A stretch of 64,000 nt of DNA from Sabethes cyaneus (Eukaryota; Arthropoda; Insecta; Diptera; Culicidae): positions 36,109,347-36,173,346 of the forward strand of contig NC_071354.1 of assembly GCF_943734655.1 (NCBI RefSeq), written 5' to 3'. Both the position numbers and the translations under genes were made by a program. Below are positions 36,536-46,011 of the stretch, piece after piece. The notes beneath the pieces are model-generated. The model worked only from the letters and a program-made list of their open reading frames with translations. It searched no databases and was not told the DNA's origin. The stretch's first letter is position 1. Each line of letters begins with the position of its first letter.

Positions 36536-37905
36536 CCACACGTAACTTACCAGTTTATAAGAGACGTAGAGCAGCCAATTTTAGTTTTATCGTGGTAATA
36601 TAAGCAACCACAATAAATTTGCTTTATTACAGTTTTATAACGCCAAAGTTTTTGGAGCGTCTTAGTAGAATACGAAACCTGGTATAAAAACCCGAATTAA
36701 TCCACCTAGCGGCGTGACCTAGCCTTTCTACTGCCACAATAATCATTATTTAATTTCTCAGGAACATCTATAATTAACTTGACTATATTTTTAATTATCC
36801 GTTCCGTATTCCTCAAAATCCTAATTTGCCAGTAAAATTCACAACGTATTGCGTAGAATAATTATATTTTCTTTCCTTGGGTGCGTAAATACTTGTAAGC
36901 GTCATTTATGTTATTTGATGAACACCTTATTTAGTTTTATAATCGGTCGGCCTTAACTTTTGGGTTTCAGAGCCACATACGAAACTTGTTTTGAATTGGA
37001 AATATGAAATATATGTTCATAGCAGATTTTTTGATATTTTTTTGAGTGGCTTTAGCCCAAAGGGTAGATTTTTTTTGATATTTTGATATTAATACCATGC
37101 GTTCAAAAGTTAGCATCTTTGAAAAACAAGAGTTCAGAAAAATTATTATATACTTCACTTTTGAAGAAAAAGGATTTCGACAACAAAATGATTAATCTCA
37201 AAGTTTTACTATTAGTTTGCTTGGCTTCAATTGTGCAATATATCTGAATCAGAAAAAATAACTGAATAGAGCATTAGATATGAAAAAGAGAAATTGAACT
37301 TTTTCTTAGCTGGCGCTCCTTCAGATAATTATTTTTGCATGGAAATCAAAACTTGAGCTTCTTTTGAATGTACTTTCATGAAAAGATAGTCATTAACTTG
37401 ATCACATCGTTTTTACAATGTTAGAGGGTTAGGAAAACAAGATGAGGTCGAAAAATAGTGAAAAAACTGCGCCATAAACATGCTTGAGAATGAGAAATAT
37501 GATCGATATGATTTCCAGTGCTTGTCATTTCTGATTTATTTATTAAAACATGATACATGACATAAGACATCTGTCCTTTAAAATGTCACTAACGAAAACA
37601 AATCTTACAAAGTTACTACCGTGCAACGTTTACTTCCTATTTTTCATATAACATTTCTAAGCTCTAGTATCTATGGATTGAAAAGAGCATATATTGATGC
37701 GCAAAATTTGTTTGAAATTTGTATAAATTTATTTGGAAAAATCAACTCACTAGTATTTTGATCCTATACACCACTATACTTATATACTTAAATTAACTGC
37801 TTTTCTCCGCTTTTTGCTTTTCGTGTACAATTGTGAGTAACAGCAAGTGAAGAAAATGACAATTGAAATCTAAAATCAAAGAAAAGAAAAAACTTTGCAA
37901 TTGAA
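36536..37905. other. Non-coding stretch, nothing recognised
   Basis: AT-rich DNA with chance frames only. Confidence 0.45.
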
Positions 37906-37908
37906 TCC

Positions 37909-38026
37909 CGCTATTTAATATTTATTTGCGACAGATACGTAGTTCGCCTACGACGTGCAGGCTTCGTCAGTGTCTTATTTCAAAGCGTATACGTATCTGT
38001 CGCGAATAAATATTAAATAGTGGAAT
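37909..38026. mobile_element. MITE-like inverted repeat, GACAGATACGTA family
   Basis: CCCGCTATTTAATATTTATT-GCGACAGATACGTA at the left is mirrored by TACGTATCTGTCGCGAATAAATATTAAATAGTGG at the right. The core TTCGCCTACGACGTGCAGGC resembles that of the element at 58207-58338, so they belong to one superfamily of repeats. Confidence 0.7.
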
Positions 38027-38156
38027 TTAGTCGGTAAAAGTTTTTTTTTTCTTTTATTTCAGAGTTCGTATTCCACTAAGAGGCTTCAAAAACTTCTGAC
38101 TATTGACATGTTTCTCACTTTTCTTGAATTTCATTGCAAATTGTCATCACATACAC

Positions 38157-38614
38157 ATACATACATACATACATACATACATACATACATACATACATAC
38201 ATACATACATACATACATACATACATACATACATACATACATACATACATACATACATACATACATACATACATACATACATACATACATACATACATAC
38301 ATACATACATACATACATACATACATACATACATACATACATACATACATACATACATACATACATACATACATACATACATACATACATACATACATAC
38401 ATACATACATACATACATACATACATACATACATACATACATACATACATACATACATACATACATACATACATACATACATACATACATACATACATAC
38501 ATACATACATACATACATACATACATACATACATACATACATACATACATACATACATACATACATACATACATACATACATACATACATACATACATAC
38601 ATACATACATACAT
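38157..38614. repeat. (TACA)n microsatellite, ~114 units
   Basis: An uninterrupted 4-bp array of about 458 bp. Because 4 is not a multiple of 3 and the unit has no stop on either strand, it produces long artefactual open frames of a THTYIHTYIH or CMYVCMYV type on both strands. These are not genes. Confidence 0.98.
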
Positions 38615-38714
38615 CGTACACATTGAATACAATCAACATTTGATTGATACGTTTTGATTTAACACGTTTTGATTTAACACGTTTTAACGGTTTAATATAC
38701 GGTGCTTAAGTGTT

Positions 38715-39169
38715 AAAGTTTGAATAACTTTTGAATGAACCGTCCGATTTTAAATAACTCGGTTTCGTTTGATAGATCTCAGCAGTAATTTTCAAATAAC
38801 AATAAAATGAGTGATGTTTTTCATTGAATTAATTCTGAAATGTTACAAAAATATGTTTTAAATACTATTTTTTCACATTTCTTTATGTAACTTTCAAACT
38901 ACAAGTCCAATCATCATGAAATTTGGAAGTTAAGGGTTTGTAAGGCTCCTCTTTCATATGCAATCAATTTTGTTCAAATCGGTTAAGGGATCTATGAGAT
39001 AATGAAGTCCCATATTTTTCGTATTTTTATACATAACTTTTGAACTAAAAGTCCGATCAGTATGCAATTCAATAGCGACCAATGGGACACCTAGACCTTT
39101 CATTTGACACTAAGAACAGTAAAATCGGTCCAGCCATCTCCGAGAAAAGTGAGTGAGATTAAAAGCGTT

Positions 39170-39208
<39 letters not shown>

Positions 39209-39357
39209 TACACACACACACAGAAAATGCTCAGTTTTCGAAACTGAGTCGAATGGTATATAACATTCGGCCCGCAGGACCTTCTTTCCATTTTCGGTTT
39301 TCCAAGTGATTTCTATACCTTTATACTATATATTTATATAGTAGAAAGGCAAAAAGG
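38715..39357 (-). repeat. Dispersed mosquito-type repeat with (CA)n core, copy 2
   Basis: Inverted counterpart of 7409-7990. From right to left it holds the small palindrome near 39318-39345, GGTCCTGCGGGCCGAATGTT (39265-39284), the CA microsatellite (39171-39222), then CGGAGATGGCTGGACCGAT (39125-39143) and an AT-rich body. Non-coding. Confidence 0.65.
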
Positions 39358-39375
39358 AAAACTTATCCAATTTAA

Positions 39376-39452
39376 TTCTACTTACTTACTTAGGTGGCTT
39401 GCCGTCCTAAGACAAAGCCTGTTGAACAAAGTTTCTCCATGTATCAGGTATC
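39376..39452 (-). mobile_element. RTE-like 3' tail fragment
   Basis: ACTTACTTACTT followed by AGGTGGCTTGCCGTCCTAAG and AAAGCCTGTTGAACAAAG matches 51960-52020 almost exactly. Only the last ~75 bp of the family remain, as expected for a strongly 5'-truncated insertion. Confidence 0.85.
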
Positions 39453-39715
39453 AGGCATCTTTGGCTCGAGCAGCACGTTCCTTACAATCATGTGGAAGAT
39501 TTGTGCCTTGCCCATCTTGCCCGTGTCATCATTTACCTGATGAGGACGGGAAGGAAAACATGAGGAATAGGAAGGGGTGGATGAAGAATTTGGACAAATA
39601 CAAACATATATATATACCGAGAGATTTTTGTACCCCCGAGAGGATACTGCAATCCTTGGTAGTTAACTTATCAAAAGTACACCCTCTGGGGGGTATACTC
39701 ATGATAAATAAGAGC

Positions 39716-42490
39716 TCATAGCTCAATACCGCTTTCGGAAAGAAACATCAAAATGTCTCGTAATTTTAGTTTCCTAAAATCCGATTCATTTAAGACGTAG
39801 GATCCAAAGATCCTATGACGCAATTGTGGTACTGCAGGACAGTTGCAAATTACGTGATATGGTGTACCGTAGTCGGATTCACATAAATTACAATGAAACG
39901 ATTCAGCTCGCTGAATCGTAGCCATATGATAATTTAGTCTGCAGTGACCAGTCAGTGATCTGACAAGAATACTGCAATTTACCTTTGAGTGTTGCAAAAG
40001 AAATTTCGCAATCTTCTCACAAGGTTTGACAATGAAACTTTTCGTTTGACGACAAGTTTCAAGATTTTCCCAATAACGTACATGTTCAGATCACACAAGA
40101 TCGAATCTTTTGTTTTATCCAACATGCCGCAATTGGTAAAGCAGGTTCCGGTCCGAAAACCGACTTTTCTGCTCCAGATCTTGCTAGTTCATCAGCCCAT
40201 TCATTTCCGGTTATACCAGAATGGCCAGGAACCCAAACCACACGAACGGCATTTAGAATGCTTAGTTCTTCTAATTGAGTGTGGCAGGCGATGACTGTGT
40301 ATGTATTTGGGTTTAATTTGTGGACCAGTCAAGCTTGGAGTTGAGAATCAACCCCACGTACTGAATCCTTTCTGCAGTAGAATAGGGTATATTCCATCTG
40401 TTCCAGGAGATTTGTATGGAGAGAAGCTGTTCACGGCTCACTCACTCGCTTCAGTTGTGACAAGTCTCCGAGCAAAAGCCCATGAGTCTAAGCCACCTAA
40501 AACGATTTCTGGATCGTTTCGAACTTCAGGTTCCACACAGCCCGGAAAGTGACTATAAAAGAGACATTTCAGGTTTTCATTGTCATTCGAACAGTATTCG
40601 CCGTTCGAACTTCGAATGTTATTAACCTGATAATCTTGCGATTTTGACTGTATTTTATTAAGTCGGCTTACCTCGCCGAAACTGGAAACGTTGCTGCAGA
40701 ACCTGTGCCAGCTCGTGCGTGCTGAAGATCGTAGAGCCTTTGCATAGCCTTTCCAGGCTTGCGAGCTCGAAAGGTTCCACGCCATCCCTACGACGTCTAT
40801 TCCAGGCTCTCCTGCATCGTTTCCTCAGTTTCGCGAGATGAGAGTTCCACCATGGTGGTCCTCTAATCGTTTTAATAGTTTTTAGCGGGCAAGCTACATC
40901 AAAAGCTTCCGCAATAAAAGATGTTGTGACATTTACAGCCACATCCAAGTCGATCGATGACTCTATCGTCGGTTCGAATCCTTGCCAGTCGCCAGTTTCT
41001 CCTCAAAGAGTTCCCAGTCGGAAAATCTCGAATTGCGAAATGTTGCAGCATTCAAGGAGACACCCAAACGATCAAAATATATAAAGCAATGATCAGATAT
41101 TGGTGTTTCATTTGAAACATGCCATTGTGCCAACTCATGACTGATCCTGTTAGAGCAGAGTGTTATATCTAACACTTCCTCTCTACCAGCTCGTATGAAA
41201 GTTGGACAATTGCCAATGTTGAGTATTCCAAGGTTGGTACTACTCAAATATTCCATCAAATTAGAGCCTCTCAGATTGATATCCGAGTTGCCCCAAATGA
41301 TGTGATGGGCATTGGCATCACTGCCTACAATGAGCGGATGCCCATTAGATTGGCAGTATCTCACCACATTTCTGAAATCGTCGCTGGGAGACGGTTCATC
41401 GTGTGGTAAGTATGCAGAACAGTAGACATAGCGCCTATGGACATCATCCACGACGAGTTCTACTGTGACTGCACAAATATCTCGAGTAGTCAACTCAGAG
41501 ATAAGGCATGCACTAATTGACCTATGCAACAATATGCATGCCCTGGGCATCAAATGAGGATTTGTCATACCAGTTTTGCTGAAAACAGCAAAGTTCTGGT
41601 TTCCAATATCCGTCGAATGAAGGTAACCCTTGCGAAAATATGGCTCCTGAACCAATGCGATGGTGACAGAGCCATTAAAAAGTTTTTCGCATAAATACAA
41701 ATTTGCTGCCCGTTTGTGTTGAAGATTTATTTGTGCGACTCTAACTATTTGACTAGCGGAGTATATGCACAAGCAATCTCCAACACAGATCAAACAGCAA
41801 ATTGTAAGCGAAGCCAATTAAGTTGGCCAGAACGCACTTGGCGTTAAACCCATAAGGGAAATTGGGCAGGACTACTATGCTGTTCCCACGAAACGCAAGG
41901 GACAACAAAGATCGACCGTACCAGAGCCCCGCATGGCACAGTAGGGGCAAGATGCCCAAAGCACTCCGTTCGCGACTGTTTTCACCCCTCCAGCCATTCA
42001 GTCATCGGCACGGAGATAGACCTTGACTTAGGGGCACCTGATTTGCCGACTCCCGGCAGGATCAGGTCCCGTGGCTCAATTTTTGCCCAAACGTACAATT
42101 CGGCACCAACCGCCAAAGGGCGTAAGTGCAGATTGTGTAAAACAGACCGATTAAGAGTCTCTCTCTCTCTGTGCTAAGCCAGCCAAGAAAATAACTCTCT
42201 CCCGGTGTGCTCACACCCCGCAACCGCGTCCTCCGAAAATCCTGCGCCGAACTGCATGATTAGGTAGCCGGAAACCACACTGCGAGTGTTCCACCTTCTC
42301 TGTCTGCATACGACAACCAAAGTTGCGTACCACCAGGTGCGCAACTTTGGCTACCGTACCCCAGCCGGCACCTCGTGGAGGTAGAGATAGGAGTTCGAAA
42401 ACAGAGGTGATATATTTGCACATGTTCACTCATTTGCCAGCCTAGGTGACAGCGGTGGGATACTAAACGTATCAAATAAACTTCATGAAT
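39716..42490 (-). mobile_element. Lian/LOA-like non-LTR retrotransposon, internally deleted
   Basis: The minus strand carries an endonuclease domain at 41817-40963 (VRVAQINLQHKRAANLYLCE at the start; GSDANAHHIIWGN and ISDHCFIYF contain the expected catalytic Asp/Asn/His residues). A linker (PLKTIKTIRGPPWWN, 40948-40760) and the first RT part (to about 40350, DGIYPILLQKGF) follow. It then continues directly into the end of an RNase H domain (VVWVPGHSGITGNEWADELA, 40240-40180) and a CX2CX8HX4C knuckle (CNLCESDYG...HVICNC, 39900-39850). The RT catalytic core is deleted at about 40330. RNase H plus a C-terminal knuckle places it in the LOA/I group; Lian is the mosquito example. The region 41830-42490 probably holds the remains of ORF1 and the 5' leader. 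Confidence 0.8.
40963..41817 (-). CDS. AP endonuclease domain of the Lian-like element (partial)
   Basis: A 284-codon open frame that still reads as an exonuclease-endonuclease-phosphatase fold protein. An ALVQEPYF-like block near residue 55 holds the active-site Glu. VGSDANAHHIIWGN near residues 163-176 holds the Asp and Asn pair. LDITLCSN near 220 and ISDHCFIYF near 243 (Asp-His) complete the set. In the intact family this domain nicks target DNA to prime reverse transcription. The frame begins upstream with non-matching residues and stops before the linker, so the protein is truncated and the RT is missing. It is probably not active as a transposition protein. Confidence 0.7.
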   Translation of the reverse strand: MASLTICCLICVGDCLCIYSASQIVRVAQINLQHKRAANLYLCEKLFNGSVTIALVQEPYFRKGYLHSTDIGNQNFAVFSKTGMTNPHLMPRACILLHRSISACLISELTTRDICAVTVELVVDDVHRRYVYCSAYLPHDEPSPSDDFRNVVRYCQSNGHPLIVGSDANAHHIIWGNSDINLRGSNLMEYLSSTNLGILNIGNCPTFIRAGREEVLDITLCSNRISHELAQWHVSNETPISDHCFIYFDRLGVSLNAATFRNSRFSDWELFEEKLATGKDSNRR

Positions 42491-42899
42491 ATTTTTCACT
42501 AACAGATTGAAAAGACCGCGATTGTCGTAAGATAAGCGTTTATATTTGTCTCGATAAAAAATAAATAGTAAAGCAACAAGCTTTGTATTATGTTTTCAAG
42601 ACATTTTCTAAAAAAATAGTTACACAAAATTGTGTTTTAAAGCTTTGAAACTGAGCAAGAAACTGTGCCTAGGCAGTTAGGGATGGATAAAACGAGAACT
42701 TTAGCTACAGTAAATCATAAAGTTCAACGAATTTTATCTTTTTTTTTTTAAAAATAACACCTTTACATTTTTTTTGCTAAAAACTTTGTGCATATGTGTA
42801 TATTGAATCGCCAAAGTTCCATCAAGATTCGTTTGCAACTTTCCCAGTTATACTTCAGTAAAATTGGCCTGTTTTTAATCTGAAATCGGCTATATCTTA

Positions 42900-44546
42900 T
42901 CTATACCTATAAAGAAGGATTTCTGTCTGTCTGTCTGTCTGTCTGTCTGTCCTGTGTTCCTTATAGAATCAAAAACTACTGAACCAATCGGCGTGAAAAT
43001 TTGCAAGTAGTGGTTTTTGGGGCCAGGAAAGGTTTTAGTGATGGTTAGAGACCCCTCCCCCCACTAAGAGGGGGGGGCTCCCATACAAATGAGACACAAA
43101 TTTCTGCATAACTCGAGAACTAATCAAGCAAATAGAACCAAATTTGGCATGTGGGTGTTTTCGGTGACAAGAATTTATTCTAGGGTAATTTGAGACCCCT
43201 CCCCTCTTTATAAGGGGAATTATAACTCCTCTCCCCTTTAAGAGGGGGGTTTCCATACAAATTTCCTCATAACTCGAGAACTAATCAAGCAAATGGAACC
43301 AAATTTGGCATGTGAAAGTTTTCGAGGGCAAGAAAATTTTCTATGTTGAATTAGGACCCCTCCTCACTTTAAGAGGGGGGGCTCCTGTACAAATGAATTA
43401 CCAATTTCCTCATAACTCGAGAACTAATCAAGCAAATGGAACCAAATTTGGCATGTGTGTGTTTTTGGAGACAAAAATTTTTTCTATGATGAATTGGGAC
43501 CCCTCCCCACTTTAAGTGGGGGGGGGGCTCCTATACAAACGAAATACAAATTTCCTTATAACTCGAGAACTAATCCAGCAAATGGAACCAAATTTGGCGT
43601 GTAGGTGTTTTTGGAGGCAAGAATTTTTTCTGTGATGAATTAGGACCTCTTCCCACATTAGGAGGGGGGGCTCCAATACAAATGAAATACAAATTTCCCC
43701 ATAACTCGAGAACTAATCAAGCAAATAGAACCAAATTCGGCATGTGGAGGTTTTTGGAGGCAAAAATATTTTCTACGGTGAATTAGGATCCTTCCACACT
43801 TCAAGAGGGGGGGCTTCTACACAAATGAAATACAAATTTCCTCATAATTCGAGAACTAATCAAGCAAATGGAACCATATTTGGCATGTGGGTGTTTTTGG
43901 AGGCAACCATTTTTCCCATTATGAATTAGGACTTCTTACCTTTTTAGGAGGGGGGGGGGCTCCCATTCAAACGAAATACAAATTTGCTCATAACTTTAGA
44001 ACTAATCAAGCAAATGGAACCAAATTTGGCATGTGAGAGTTTTAGATGGCAGAATTTTTTTTCTGTGGTGTATTACGACCCCTTTCCCTTTTAAGAGGGT
44101 GGGCTCCCATACAAATGAAATACAAATTTCCTTATAATTTGAGTACTAATCAAGCAAATGGAACCAAATTTAGCATGTAGGAGATTTTTGAGTCTTGAAT
44201 TTATTTTATGATAGTTAGAGACCTCTCACCCCTGTGGTAGGGGGAAATGGACTCTCATACAAATAAAACAGAAATTTTTGCGAAACTCAAAAACTAATCG
44301 AACTCGAGAAATTCGAGACTCTTCCATAAAACATTAATCAATAACAACACCACAAAAACTATCTATAGTAACACTAGATCATTCAGGACGAGCCGGTCGC
44401 GAGTGTTGCCGGTGACCCGCCGTCGGAAGCGCCGCCCACTGGGGGGCTTGCAAAACTCGAGATAGTGACAAAGATCATCCGAGATTCATGATTTATGTAC
44501 AACACAGGTTAATTTGTGGCAATACGAAGTTTGTCGGGTCAGCTAG
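42900..44546 (+). mobile_element. Non-autonomous Helitron, 9 internal minisatellite units
   Basis: Starts TCTATACCTATAAAGAAGG after an A (42899) and ends CGGGTCAGCTAG before a T (44547). A CTGTCTGTCTG run lies at 42922-42950. About nine units of 144-146 bp, marked by CTCGAGAACTAATC, begin near 43111, 43272, 43415, 43561, 43703, 43847, 43993, 44138 and 44284. A GC-rich block at 44380-44450 precedes the terminal part. The open frames inside are repeat artefacts. Confidence 0.9.
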
Positions 44547-45540
44547 TTAACTCATAAAGATAAAGCAAAATAGTTTTTTGCAAAAATATTCTTCTCTTAC
44601 GTATACAAATTTTTGTAGAACAACATATTGAGCTATCTGTTGAGATAAATGAGTTATAAGAGGAAATATGATTATACGGGTCGTCCATAAACAAAGGTCC
44701 ACTGCTGAAAATACGTAAGAGTTAGAAATTTGGAATGTTTAGAAAAGTTACGTGAAATTAATCTATCTTTAATGTTTTGAAACTAAAAAATGGAAAACAA
44801 ACTTATTTAAAAAATTATTACTTGAATTGTTGTTACGGTATCATCTGAACATTGGACGACCCTTTCAAAAGATGCATCATGTTTTCCGTTTCAGAATATT
44901 CCGTTAAGGCGCAATCATTTTTGTCCGTCTAAAATCGCTTTCTGGACCATAGTGCAATGGCGACTTATTTTTCATAATTTGCATTTTCGCAGGTTGGCGG
45001 AGCCAAACGAAGTTTGCCGGGCCAAATAGTTAGGAATTAAGCAACTTCACATAGAATTGCGTAGTATTGCATTAGCTTCTCTTGGAATAGCAAAAAAGTT
45101 GCTAAGCCAATAATAATCACATTCTAGAAACGGGCACCACCACAGCCACAGAACCACTAAAACGCAATAGCGAACCGCCATTCTCTTCGAGGAAAAGCTA
45201 CAGTTTTGTTCCAAATTCAACAAATTGTCCATTCATGAAGAACTGTGCTAGGTGTATTTATATTTGGCTATTGTTTTTGTTTTCTTTGCTGGTTTAATAT
45301 GGATATGCTAAGCTTTAGGATGAGGACTGCGGTAAAACTATGTTGTAGCACACATACCTATTGCATGGAATGAACCTACGTCGGTAATGTCATGAGACTG
45401 CGCAAGAATGGCGCACATTCGCAGTCAGGTGGATTCGAGTATTTAGGTTTTGATTATGTTTTCATATCGCATCTTCAACACACGAGTGAGCGGCGCGGAG
45501 TCACCGGCATGTCTGTTTGTGTGTTCTAAAATGCACCCTA
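44547..45540. other. Non-coding stretch upstream of the NACHT-ankyrin gene
   Basis: Contains one more degraded Helitron 3' end at about 45000-45030 (AACGAAGTTTGCCGGGCCAAATAG). Otherwise AT-rich and featureless. Confidence 0.45.
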
Positions 45541-45550
45541 GCACAGCTTA

Positions 45551-45556
45551 TCAGTT
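45551..45556 (+). promoter_or_regulatory. Candidate initiator (TCAGTT) of the NACHT-ankyrin gene
   Basis: TCAGTT, the arthropod initiator consensus, is followed by GTAGTGCGAAATCAA, a typical insect leader start. A weak TATA-like TCTAAAAT lies about 25 bp upstream. Start at A 45553 would give a leader of about 283 nt to the first in-frame ATG. Pattern match only. Confidence 0.35.
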
Positions 45557-45735
45557 GTAGTGCGAAATCAATTGAGCCAGGAAATATGAATATACATTTC
45601 TGCTTTGCTTGTGAACGAGTTAGGACGTTTATCAAAGTACGGAAATTTCCAGACGCCCGCTGAAAGTTTTTAAGGATTTTAATAATTTCATATTAAATCC
45701 CCAAAGTGGAGAAGTAATCATAACCGAAAAGCAAA

Positions 45736-46011
45736 GTGAATTTCATAAAATCGATCAAGTTTCGTGCGCTACGGAATCCGTTCGGTATGGCTGATATTTG
45801 CAAAGATGACATCATTGGCGACGTAATATCATTTAATGAACTTACTAGATTATTCCAGAATACCTTCTCGCAATATGGCCTGCACCAGGGAAGAAGGGCT
45901 CAAAAAAGTAGGAACCCTTGGAGGAGCCCGTCATGGAGACGCATACCAGGTGCACCTTTTGATGTTTCTCTACGAAAGAGCCGGTTTGGAAACGGGTTAT
46001 TTGGATTTTAA
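45736..46011 (+). other. Upstream open frame overlapping the NACHT-ankyrin start
   Basis: A 91-codon frame starts 100 nt before the main ATG, has a second ATG (MADICKDD) at 45787, and overlaps the CDS in another frame for 176 nt. After the overlap its residues are a shadow of the main gene. If 45736-45857 is in the mRNA it would act as an inhibitory overlapping uORF. If it is intron ending at TTATTCCAG (45857) it is irrelevant and Met14 is the likely start. Not decidable here. Confidence 0.3.

Noticed and set aside
38147..38625. CRISPR-like regular repeat
   Set aside because: The period is 4 bp with no spacers; it is a simple microsatellite.
38103..38657. Open frames of up to 184 codons on both strands (THTYIH- and CMYV-type repeats)
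   Set aside because: They are direct translations of the TACA microsatellite, which has no stop codon in any frame.
43312..43929. Several 60-70-codon frames with similar sequences
   Set aside because: They are translations of the Helitron minisatellite units, repeated with the same period as the DNA.
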